Positions 24,301 through 35,185 of a stretch of DNA of 64,000 nt are shown in pieces; position 1 is the stretch's first letter, and each line of letters starts with the position of its first letter. The notes below the pieces were generated by a model. That model saw only the letters and a program-made list of their open reading frames with translations, ran no database searches and was not told where the DNA came from. Source of the DNA: Sarcocystis neurona (lineage: Eukaryota > Apicomplexa > Conoidasida > Eucoccidiorida > Sarcocystidae); NCBI GenBank assembly GCA_000727475.1, contig KL647289.1, positions 4,406,019 to 4,470,018 of the forward strand, in the 5' to 3' direction. The translations under genes were made by a program, and so were the position numbers.

Positions 24301-27300
24301 TGTACGCACTCCGGCTGCTGTATCACGGGCGTCCACATGCGGAGTCGTGACTGCACACGATCCGGCGTTACATGTGTAGGTACAGCCACAGTCCCGTCAT
24401 TCTCGTTTCCTAAAGTAGACCTTCGTTTTCACGCTCCTACAAGAAAATAACAACGCTTACGCGTGCAACCTTATGCTTTCAACGTCTATACGCGAACGTG
24501 TCTGCATATGGACAGTGCTGTCACTTCATGCCGCACATCCTGGAGACGATCGACTAATATATCTAGAGTGCTACTCGCACGCAGTACTCGTGGACACGAG
24601 CATGTGTCGGCGCCTCAGAAGCACGCAGACGCAAAGTAAAAACAAACGTCTAGTTGGATATTAAAACACATAGGTGTACGTGTACACATGCAATGTGCAC
24701 AAACGTGGGTTTCCTATCGAGGAGCGCGCTAGGCGCGTAGCGTACGTACTGGCTTTGTTCGTAATCGAGCGCTAAGCAGCGTACTTTTTCATCGTCTGGC
24801 TGCCCGTTCGCAGTTGTGCGCATCTTTACCCGGGTTTGCAGAGGTCGTGTGGGAGCGTTTTCCTGCAGATCTGTTGTTTGTTATTCGCGCTGGAGCTATG
24901 CATCTTACAAGGCAGCCCCTACTGCACCAGGCCGTGATTCCCGGCAGCACGGTGCTGTTTCTGCTAACGTCGAGAGACACGGGATCTGCCAGTGTGAGTG
25001 CGGGAGATGCACTCGTTACCAGCGGGAGCGGCGCTGCTGCTAATGGGGTCAGCTGTCGTTTTGGCGAGCAAAGCGCGCCCGCCGTTTATACCGGTCAATA
25101 GCATGTAAATGTGTGTACCATGTACGCAACATCCTACTCTTGAGTGTACACACATATTTAGGAAAAGAGTGCTATCTGTACACGCATCTGTATACATGTG
25201 TCTGCGGAGATAACATCCACGTTTATGCCAGTTGCGTCCACACCGTACTACGCGCTACGAGCCGAAGTGGCCTTTTAATGTGTATTGAATCCACTGAGGG
25301 ATTTTAAATTGGATGACGTTCAGCGTGCACAGAATGGTGTCTCCTCAGTTGTAAGCAACAATGCATATTATCAGTCTCAATGACGCGGTAAATTCACAAT
25401 ATATTTTCCGACAATACTGTATGCGTAACACTGCGTGTGCGCAAACATATGAAACTACGTGCGTGCGTACAACCCTTGCACCTATTTGCGGGTCGGATGC
25501 GTCATTCACGACGGAGCAGTCAGTCACTTTCCACATGTGTCTAGAGACGTTCCAGTTTATTTGCCCCTAATACAGAGCAATTATAGTCGTGTCACTACTG
25601 TCGTGACCTGTTTCCCGTACTACAGCTACGACACACTGCCTGAAACTGCCCAGCTCCAGTGGCGCTGCAACCCCTGTCCGGGCGGTGGAACGTCTTCTAC
25701 TGCTGTGTTCCAGGTGCCGTCGTCCCTTGGTAGCCTTCCTGAAAATCTTCAGACGCGTGCTGCGAAGGCTGCCGTGACTGCCACGAGACCATCGGTGCAT
25801 TCGAAAAACCGACAGATAACACTTCATGGAGAAGTTGCGGGGATACGTGTTTTCCACGAAGAGAGCAGGGCGGTTCGAGTAGATTGCTTGCATGCAGTAG
25901 AAAAGATGCAGGAAGCAGCAGTGGACGCGGCTGTCTCAGAGTTGATTGACAGGTCGCTTCGACACCTGCAAGAGCAAGTAAGCTCCTTGTTTGTGGATAG
26001 TCGCACATCCATGGGAAGGGAAAGGAAGTCCCGTTTTTACTAAAGGTAAGCGTCGGCAGGACGTTTTTCAGCATATTCCTAATTTGTTTCTGTCTATCTT
26101 GTAGTCTTCACTCGAGTGATACGGGTAAGGGGCTCTGCTTGTGCATGTGTATAGAAGGACAGCTGTACTCGGAAACACGGGTGTCGCTGGTGTAGGAAGG
26201 CCTAGACCTCGTTGCAGGCCCGTGTCACCGTTCGCTAACAATTGCTGGGCCTGCCCGGCACATACATAGGTCACGCTGTATCAGCGGTGCAATAGGCAGT
26301 CAGTCTGCTTACTCCAAGGAACATTTTCATGTGTTCTGGGTGTCCTTGAGGACAAAAGGGTGAAGACGCACAAAACCGTGTTTACGAGCGGCAGCGCCAC
26401 CACAGCGGATAACGCTAAGGAGACGTAGATGGAAGGAGAAAGGTGTGGAAGTTGGTGGGTATGCAGCTTTTGGACGGTCCACCGTCCACTGATGTTGATG
26501 TGGCTGCCTGTCTGCTCGACTGCGTGTGCGTTTAAGCACCACTACCACGTGTGATAGGCGTAATCCGTAATCCCCGTGGCCTGCGCTGAAGGCACAAGCA
26601 CACAGATTTACACAAGTGTATATAAGTATAGATATAGATAGATGAATGAATAGATACAGTATTTACACAGACACAGGTACGTGTATACGTGCTTGCATAT
26701 ACATCCGCCCACACAGCCTAAGCTACGCGTCCACGTGCAGCTACCAAAAGTAGGTGCTTCTGACAGTCTGCACCGCACACAGGAGAGGAGAATACGGGGC
26801 TTAGCTATCGCTTGCGTATATGCACATAAATACTTTCAGTGCCTTCAACTCTTGTTTGCCTTCAACGAAGCTGCTGCGGCTCCTCTCCGCGCAACGCGGA
26901 CGTCATTGCTTTTCTGTTAAAAGCGTTTCCTCGTGCGTTCTCTTTTGGCACTCCTGAATCCGCATCTTTCGCTGCAAAAAATTTGCGTGCCTAATGGGCA
27001 AACGTGGGGAAGAGAGAGCGCAAAGCGAAAAGACGCAGGTTTTTATCCCCGCCTCGGCAAAGGCGAGTTTGATGGTGCTAATGTCCAATGTCTTGCCCTA
27101 GCGCGACTTCAGCTACTTGGCTTCTCCACCTTTGTAGGTTGTCACTTGGTACACACACGTCCACGCATACATTCACACATATAAGTGCAGAAGAACGTGG
27201 ACAGAAATACAGATGGACAAGCCTAGCAACACCCGTCTGTTGAAGCAACACGCTCTCACCTCTTGCACATACAGATGACACAACAGTAGTGAGCATGTAG

Positions 27301-30300
27301 ATTGCAATTCCTGTGGTCGCGTGGGCGTCGTGTTGTCCATCTGATAACTGACGTGAGTCAGCTTTGTCGACACGGTAGGCGTCTGTAGTGGAGTGTACAA
27401 GTCACGTTCTCTTTCGTCAGCAGTCCCCTTGCTTCCACGTTGCGCTTTACATTGCATGTGCCACACCTACACCCTCTTGTGCTGCAAGAGCATGAGTTCG
27501 CCACCTGTGCAGCCAACGGGCCCACAAATGTGTCGTTAAAGCGTGCGGCTCTACGTATTACATATATACAAATATGCGTGTATATATATATACATATATA
27601 GATATATATCCAGCGTCGCACCCTGTTGCTGTTTCACAGGGAACGAGACAGTCGAGTGCCCGTCTACGTACACCAATGGGAAAACACACGATTCCATGTG
27701 TTGCACTTGCTGCGGTTGGTGCTCGCTATCTCCGTCTTTAGTGGAATGTGAAACGGAGGAAGAAAACCATTCTCACGAGTCGGAAACCTCGTGCTACAAG
27801 GAAATTTCCTTACGCTGCCACACCGATACTGACTGCTGCGTTGCTTCGGTGGTGCAATCTGCAGGTAATCAGCATGGACTTGCGGCACATTGCACTGCTC
27901 TTCGAAGCGTTTGCACTCGCGTCCTTCTCCGTAGGTCGTGTGAAGCACTCTCATACCGTATACGTTGAATGCGATACATTCAGCCTGCTCGTTACCTCTT
28001 TCGTGGCATGTGCGCGCTATCTGTAAGTGCAGGGGCACGTTTCTCCTAACGCATCTGCTGCCTTTTTCTTTTCAAATTGCCGTGTGATGCTGCGGCTACG
28101 TGCTAGAGAAGAGTTTCAAATGCTGCTTGCGCCGTAGGTGAAGCTTCCCTGATGACACGTACTGGTGGGGACAGTCCTTTGCAGCGTTGGTGCTGATGCG
28201 TCACTGAGACTGCGACTGCAACGCATTTTCATACGCATGTGTTCCTGGGCACTTCCTTAGGGATAAGGCTGAGTTTACATGCTAGCGTGGGATCGTTCCT
28301 TCGGCTGTCGTGCTCATCCGCTTTGTGCGGTAGCATCTGCGGTGCACGTGGTGCAGCCGGAACCGCTAACGAGCGACCTACTGGAACGACACGTCCTTCC
28401 ACGAGTGACATCAATGCAGTAGGTTCTCGAGGACTCTCTGAGTTGCTACACATGTTGCAACGGGACGCACCACACCTATGCAAAAAGACGCGTTCAGGAG
28501 AAAAAGCGGTTCTAAACAGCGTACCTTCGTGCACTCGCACGGTATGTCCAGGTAACGAGTGGAATCACTGCTTCAAACGGCCTTGTCAGTTCTGGCTGTG
28601 GACAAACTAGGACGTCGCTGACGGTGTAAGAGGGTTAGACATTTCGTCTCACGCACCAGAGAGGCGCCTGCTCAAGGTGTCTTGACACTGCACACACATG
28701 CGAGCATTCTTTCAGTACGGTGTGTAGCCCCCTCGTCGGTTCGAAATATAAAATCTAACATTACACGCTTGTACTCTATCCGTATTGCAGAGGTGTGGTG
28801 CTTTCTGGAGATAATCTGTATTCACATGTCTTCGCTAAGGTTGCTAGACACAGAATAGTGGCCCTCTGGTGTTGTTGCGTACGTCACCATATATATATAT
28901 ATATATATATGTATATAGCTCGGGGGATGGTTTGCAGGGGGGTCTGCATCAGGGTGTCTGTCTGTCTGTATGTATCCATTTATACATATATGCGTATATA
29001 TATATATGTATCTACTCGGAGGCCCGGTTTCTTCGTCAGTCGCGTGAGCTTTTCGGACATTAGCGTGGCTTACTGCAGACGACGTCTGCACCTTTTCATC
29101 CAACATGAGGCTTAATGATGATTGCTTCTGTCCCTTCTCTTGCCATCGCCGGGACCTGTACTCTTCTTGTAGCCCCGAAGCTGTTGCGAGCATCGTATCA
29201 AGCGTCGCTGCCCTGGACATTCGGTGTGATGACCTGTTGCAAGTAAGGACAGCGAGCTGGAGGTCTGGCTCCCAGTACTATGCCCATTAAAGCAGCGTTT
29301 AGGCGGTCGTTGTTGGTACATGTGGTGTGATAAATCCACTCGGATATCACAGTGACACTGAGAATTTACCTTCTTTTGAGTCTCCTTGTGCACTGCCGTG
29401 CGGACAAAATTCATGCGTTAACAGGCTCTCTCTTACAGAGCGTGTGAAGCAATATCGCAATACACTCCCTCAGCTCTCGCGCTACTTGCCCTAGATATGG
29501 CAAAGCTAAATCATTTGGCCTCACCCCTGCTGAGCGAGGTAGGATTCAAAGAATCTACCCCGACTGTGCCCGCCCAAACTGTGTCTCCGTTGTCATTCGC
29601 AGTTGTTCAAAAACCACCTTGAATCATTTCCAGCCCACTGGTACCTGTTTGTGGGCTGGAATTTTCTCCGTCGCGCGGCGAAGGACAATAGTTTCGCTTC
29701 AGTCCACCCGGAACATGTGCCGGCATCGTGGTGACCGCCACGGAATACGTATCACCGCTTTACCAGTGTATTCTGATGTGCATTTTTCCTGCCGATACGT
29801 ACAAGTGCATCTGGAGAGCCTTCTTTTGCCCTCGGTTCGACAAAACCCATCCGCAGTGCTCCAGTTCCCGAGATTGCTTCTGTTACCCCTGTGGACGGTC
29901 TGGTGTAATACACTGATGTGAGCGTATTTGTCACAGGTGGCGGCACATATGGAAGAAGTTGAAGCGTCGCTCAGTAAGTTTTTTCCGTGGCAAGATGGTG
30001 GCCTCTAATTACTTCCACAAAGGTTCACGTAAGGCAACTCGGGACCTCCGACGTTCACTTCCGCCATCCTGTTTCCTTTTCGATTAATCGCTGCGCGGTG
30101 TTCTTTGAGCGTTTGCAACTGCTGGTGTCCCTTTTGATTTCATGTCGTTCTGCGAAATGTTTGCTGCGGAAGCGGAGGAACACTACGGTTGTGCTGCAGG
30201 ATGGCTTGGGCTTTCGTTTTGCAGGTCGCACGGATTTTGCGGAGTTGGAAACTCTTCTAGAGTCCAAGGGTCTGCGGCAAAGCTCACCTGACGCTCCAAT

Positions 30301-30318
30301 GGAGAGAAAAAGTAGCTA
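21328..30318 (+). CDS. Probable helical-repeat organellar RNA-binding-type protein, many exons
   Basis: Exon 1 (21328-23800) starts at an ATG followed by a presequence-like N-terminus ([16 protein letters not shown]). It alternates Ala/Ser/Gln low complexity with helical pieces, e.g. [37 protein letters not shown] and [15 protein letters not shown]. Small exons then follow in consistent phase: 24842-24993 ([18 protein letters not shown]), 25714-25977, 26840-26915, 27039-27133 ([18 protein letters not shown]), 27742-27930 ([18 protein letters not shown]), 27984-28022, 28107-28137, 28420 to about 28552, about 28792 on, one ending CAA/gtaagg near 29242 ([16 protein letters not shown]), 29425-29538 ([17 protein letters not shown]) and 29603 on. 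A last piece ends at a stop near 30318. The repeated 'position-x-hydrophobic-LL..A...L' helices resemble the helical repeats of apicomplexan HPR/RAP-type organellar RNA proteins; I see no RAP domain. The 3' end and the 28.55-29.15 kb joins are unresolved, and two genes are possible. Confidence 0.55.
23881..24004. repeat. (TA)n tracts in the first intron of the helical-repeat gene
   Basis: Two long TA/TATACA tracts, at about 23881-23915 and 23953-24004, lie just inside the candidate intron 23801-24841. They separate the large 5' exon from the small 3' exons. Similar tracts occur at about 27574-27609 and 28889-28917, also within predicted introns. Confidence 0.9.
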
Positions 30319-31010
30319 GCGCAACGGCGTACCACCGCCGTAGACCAACTGAGATCTTCGGCGTCCGAAACCGCAGAATAACACTCTGTTGTTCTGACGT
30401 GCGCATTGTGACGTGGTTTAAACGGATGACGTGTACACGTGAAAAGAGCTTCATGATCAACGGAAGGGAAGCCAATAAATCCAGAGAGAAGTAGTTTTGC
30501 GGATGGAGATCCCAGTATTCAGATCACCATACCTCTCGCTCGCGTGTCTTTCCACGTGGTGTATCTGGAATTCTGCGGAAACATTCTGTGAGAATCGACA
30601 CAGCTCCCGCGGCCTGATGTGGGAATGCGCGTGTCGAGGTCGGAAATGAAGCGCTCATTTGTGCTCCATGACAGAACGCTAATCTGGTGTTGAGCCAACT
30701 GCGAAAGTGACGCGCGAGGCTAAAGCGCTGACTGAGTAAAATAAGTGTTACTGGTAGTCTCAGCCTTATAGCTTGGTAGCGCTGATGTAAGAATAATCAT
30801 ACCATTATGGATTCACGAGCAGGTAGGTTGCACACATAATATACCGAGATAATCATTTTCACACCCTGGCCTCACGGTGCACTACCGTTTTTAACCAGTG
30901 GGAACAGAGCTGTGCATACAAGTACGCACATATGCATACACAGTTTTACGAACGGCTCATTCGTTCAGCGCCATCCAAAAACCCCTTTGCGAAACAGATG
31001 AACGCAACCC
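30319..31010. other. Intergenic spacer between convergent genes
   Basis: This spacer lies between the end of the plus-strand helical-repeat gene and the end of the minus-strand cysteine-repeat gene. It would carry both 3' untranslated regions. All frames are short. I see no distinct signal in it. Confidence 0.5.
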
Positions 31011-32729
31011 CTAATGTCCCTTTTTGCCCGTGGGGGCCGGAGGACGCCCAGTGATAGGAAGATCCAAGCATTTCTCCTCATAGGCTGTTTCAAAGCAGGT
31101 GTACGGGACTTCGATTGTCTCGGTCCGGAAGCAGGTTGCAGCTCGTTCGGAATCTGCCTTCTCGCAGCGGAGCACCGGCTCCTTCTTTGTGCACGGCTTC
31201 TCAACCGCTTCCTGGATAACTGTTGTGCAGGTACTCATTTCGTAGACGGGCACATATATGCATTTCTCCTGGGTGGTTTGCTCTGGGCACGGCAGGTCCA
31301 CCTCAACTTCCTTTTCCTCCAGACAAGGCTCCGTGACCACCTGTTGCTCATCACGGCAGACTTCTTGGAATTCCTGGCGAAGACACGTCTTCTCTTTTGT
31401 CTTGAACAGTGTAGCCAAGCAGGTGTCCTTCTTGGGGCGCTTAACTTCGTAGCATCGTTCCTCGAATTCGTGTTTCTCGCAAGGGAAAGTCTCGCTCTTC
31501 TTCTCGAAGCGGTATCCCACCTTCTGGACTTTGCGTGGCACGTCCTCGCAGACCTCCTCCTGGTGCTGAGCTTCGCAGGGAACCTCCACTTCTCTCGTAG
31601 CTTTTCGAGAGCACATCTTCGGGATGGCGACAGATTCCATCGTGCACTGGGTGTCCGGGACTTGTTTAGCACACATTTCAGTGACAGTTTTTTTCACTTC
31701 CCGTGTGCAGACTTTGGGGACAGCGACGATAACCTCCTCACTGCAAGGGTATGACTCAATCTCCTCGGAACGGACTTCCACTAGCTGGCAGTTTCCACCC
31801 TTCTTGTGGGGGCCAAGTCTTCTCAACTTCTTATGGTGCTTCTTCGCCGGGAGACATCTCTCCACGGTGGTCTTTTTGGGCACACGGCGTGTGCACATCT
31901 TCTGTACGGTTTCCACCTTGTGCTCGCTGCAGTCGTAGGCCTCTTCTGCCAGGATCTGGCGTTCGCAAGGCTCCTGGGAGAGCTTCGATGTTTCGAAGCA
32001 CCGTTTCTCCCACTTGGTTTCGGGACACGCATATTGTTCCTCTGTCTCGATCGTTTTTTTGCAGACACCTGCCTTCGTGTGGAGTTTGGTAGAACAAACT
32101 CTCTCATTGATAGTATCCTCGTATTCATAAGGCACGGGATAATCTACGATGCGGTCGCAGGAGTCGTTCACAACACGCATTTCCACTTCGCACTCGCGAT
32201 GTGCCTCGGAGCCCCAACAGTCATACTCCTGTTCGTAGGAGTCCGAGTCGTAGCAGGTGTCTTCGACAGGGCGAGCGACAATCTCGCAGTTGGGGACGCT
32301 AATGATTTTTGGACATGTGCTGGCCTTCTTCTCCATGACGCCTTTTTTGCAGGTCTTTTGGAGTGTCACCGGCACGTTAGCGCACAGCTTCTGTTTCTTC
32401 GCTTGGGGGCATTCGTACTGCACTTCCTTCTCTACAAGTTCGTGACAAGTGCTGGGGCCCTCCTCACTCACGACGCGACACACTTCTTCCTCGAAAGGCG
32501 ATGGACAAGTATAGGGGCGCGACAGCTTCTCATTTTTGTAACAGGTCTTCTCAACGCTGTACGGCACCTTGAAGCACTCCTTCTGGACTCGGAGCTCGTG
32601 AGGCTTCACTGTGGTAGTCGTCGTGTAGCCGCCTTTCTTCGATGGCCCGGCCTCGACGCTTTCGACGGCCGCAAAAGCCAGGAGAGAAGCGAGAAGGGAA
32701 AAAGCTACCTGGGAAATTAGCGATCTCAT
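31011..32729 (-). CDS. Secreted cysteine-repeat protein, oocyst-wall type candidate
   Basis: This single-exon gene encodes 572 residues. The N-terminus is a clear signal peptide (MRSLISQVAFSLLASLLAF, then an Ala-rich cleavage region around VEAGPSKK). The rest is a cysteine repeat. I count 44 Cys, and through most of the protein they fall in the exact cycle C-x10-C-x11-C-x8, a 32-residue unit. Where a Cys is lost (Tyr once, Gly once) the spacing is kept. The register breaks only in the middle, around a basic insert, KKHHKKLRRLGPHKKGG. Each unit is rich in Glu, Lys and Val, often with VPY or EVQYE-like strands between Cys. Two units make about 64 residues with six Cys, close to the six-Cys repeat of coccidian and Cryptosporidium oocyst wall proteins. 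That family suggests a disulphide-crosslinked wall component, but membership is inference. The protein ends in a basic KKGH tail. Confidence 0.88.
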   Translation of the reverse strand: MRSLISQVAFSLLASLLAFAAVESVEAGPSKKGGYTTTTTVKPHELRVQKECFKVPYSVEKTCYKNEKLSRPYTCPSPFEEEVCRVVSEEGPSTCHELVEKEVQYECPQAKKQKLCANVPVTLQKTCKKGVMEKKASTCPKIISVPNCEIVARPVEDTCYDSDSYEQEYDCWGSEAHRECEVEMRVVNDSCDRIVDYPVPYEYEDTINERVCSTKLHTKAGVCKKTIETEEQYACPETKWEKRCFETSKLSQEPCERQILAEEAYDCSEHKVETVQKMCTRRVPKKTTVERCLPAKKHHKKLRRLGPHKKGGNCQLVEVRSEEIESYPCSEEVIVAVPKVCTREVKKTVTEMCAKQVPDTQCTMESVAIPKMCSRKATREVEVPCEAQHQEEVCEDVPRKVQKVGYRFEKKSETFPCEKHEFEERCYEVKRPKKDTCLATLFKTKEKTCLRQEFQEVCRDEQQVVTEPCLEEKEVEVDLPCPEQTTQEKCIYVPVYEMSTCTTVIQEAVEKPCTKKEPVLRCEKADSERAATCFRTETIEVPYTCFETAYEEKCLDLPITGRPPAPTGKKGH

Positions 32730-35185
32730 TTTGAATGCTACGAGGGAAAAAACTCAGAGACGGTAGGCAGACGAAAATGGGGCGCTCGTCGAATTTCTAT
32801 GACTTTTCGTCACATAAGATAGACAGTAGACACACCAAATACGAATGACACGAGAGGATGAAAAATAGTAACAGAATAGATCTGGCAAGGACGCCAGCGT
32901 CGAACTCGGAACCCGAGGAACTCTTGTCCAGGTGTACGTACGTTCGAGCATTGAAACCTTGGTGGTCTTCTTGAGGCGTATGTATGCTCGAGCATATTAT
33001 AAGGTATCTATCCCTAGATGCCCGCACACGTTTGAGTTTGCACGCTGTTGGCATCGGCGTTGAGATTTTCGGAAAGATTCTTCCCTCCTCACTTTGCAAA
33101 GGGGGTGCGCGACGGTCTCTGAAACCGCCTTTCATGAGCACAGACTCCCACGTTGTTCCACCGCGTGATATACCAGGTGCGTAAATAACAAAATTCCACA
33201 ATGTGGTGGGCAACAGCTCCAGCAAAGCACGTTTGAAGGGTGTAGACGATGTCGGAAATGTTGTAACACCTAAGTCTCACGAGTGGGCAGGAAACCCATA
33301 ATAACACGAACTGTATACGGGAACTTTCTCCTTTGTAACACCATTCGACAAGAATGACGAAGAATATAACGTGGATACGATACGTCGAAATCGCAGCGTA
33401 ACCGGATTAGTCTCTCAGAATTCTTTAGCCATCGAATGATTCAGTTCGCGAAGGGTGCTCGAGTGATTCCGTTCAGAAAAGTGACGTAAGAGCGTCCTCT
33501 TCACTTTTGTAGCTGCCACGTGGAAGTTCAAGACGTCTTATTTCGCGTGCCACAGGAAATGGCGCGAACAACTGAGCCTAAAATATTGTGCCTCTCGCGC
33601 GGTTAAGAGCTGAGCGGGGCTGTGCCTTGCGATCTGGTGAACAGCTCAGCACCTCGCATTCCAGTACAGACCTCTGGAAAACCAGTGGAACGGACCTCTT
33701 GTGACGCCGTATGAGACGCCTTCGTGGCCTCACGCAAGGATACAGAAGACACTAGAATAAAGCATATCTTCCTAAGTGGACTGTGCTGTACGTGGTAACA
33801 TACAATTGTAACAATCAAAGTCTTGGGGAACCCATTAAAATCAAGCACGCCTTCTTGCGTATAATCGTGTCGTATGTGGCAACACGCGATTGCCCCCACA
33901 TTCTTGAGCAGCTTACGGTGTAGACGTGGGATAGAATCAGGTTGGAAGGGGAACTTGATAAGGAGTTCGTGGGACTAGGTCGAGATGCAACGTGAAAAGG
34001 ACCTCGACCGTAAAGAAGTCGTAATGCATACCAGAGGATCTAGGTCACTCGTGCGGAGTCTCTTTGGGGCAACGCGCTCCCAAATGCGTCATCGCCATCA
34101 GGACCGCACAAACAGATGGAGAGATTTTCACGGCACATTTCTCCGTCCACTTAATTGGTGCCGCCTTCGTAGCTCCTGCGGCGGGGGTTAAGTCGAATTT
34201 TTGTGGCATCTTTAGCAGGAATTTTGTCTCTGACAACCTAGAGAGGTTGTGTAAGGTCCCGGTGTTACACAGCACGTGTGCTGCAACGTACTATACGGCG
34301 GCGGAAGAGTTGCTGCGCTACGCGTATTGACGTCTTTACACATATACAAAACAATGAGGCGACCATCTACTGCGTTTGTGGGATCAGTGTTTCTCTATTT
34401 TTCAGACTGCCGGTATGCGCGCAACATAGAAACATGCAAAACGGTGCACGTCCTTCCTGAGAAAAAATATCGCAACTCTATAGCAGCAGCATCAGTTCTG
34501 ATTGTTGCAGTACGTTGAGCTGCTACATTCTTCGAAACTGTGCATAAGCAGTGGTTACCAACCAAATGTTTTCCATATTTAGCTACGCAGACAATTCTTC
34601 CCCTGGCTGCCTGCACGAGGTAACGTCTTCTCCAATCCAGTGAATTCGTTATCAACAACCGCCTTTGCTCGCGTCATGCTCAATCCGATTTTCCCAAACG
34701 AGATGTGCAGCAAGCAGTTTCAAGAAAAATTAAGAAAGTTCTTGAGAGCGTGCAACACACAAAACGAAATACTTGCGCCAGCCTCGTGACTTCAGTCAGC
34801 AAAATCCTACTTAAGTCGCTTCACAAGAGCGCGTATACACGCTGAAACATCAAAACAAGTCGGTCAACTATGTACGCATCTTCGATAAGGACAGAGAACA
34901 TAAATCGCAGTCAATAAACAGAGGTACAACGAGAAGAATCCTCTTGCATGAGGTAGAGTCTAAACGCATTGACACAAAATGTGCGCGTGCGAGTAGAAAG
35001 CCGAACAGCACTGCATACGTTCACCATGTGACAATCGACCTAGTAGACCTCTATCAGCAAGATTGCCCCTGGTAGTGCAGCCAGTAGCAGGCCGGCACTA
35101 GGGCACCCATCAGTGTATTCTTTAAGACGAAAAGCATAGCTTCTGCAAGACGTATGACTTGACAACTCAGTCTCCGTTTAACTGT
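32730..35185. other. Intergenic region upstream of the cysteine-repeat gene and downstream of GRP94
   Basis: The first few hundred bases (32730 on) must hold the promoter of the cysteine-repeat gene; no recognisable element is visible. Short competing frames occur at 33603-33899 (minus) and 34064-34330 (plus). The second reads VAPAAGVKSNFCGIF. Neither is supported by splice sites or a recognised family. The 34.3-35.2 kb part shows nothing. Confidence 0.4.

Noticed and set aside
31014..32720. Two long plus-strand frames (246 and 304 codons) opposite the cysteine-repeat gene
   Set aside because: They are antisense shadows. The minus strand has a signal peptide and an exact cysteine cycle over the same bases, which cannot be chance.
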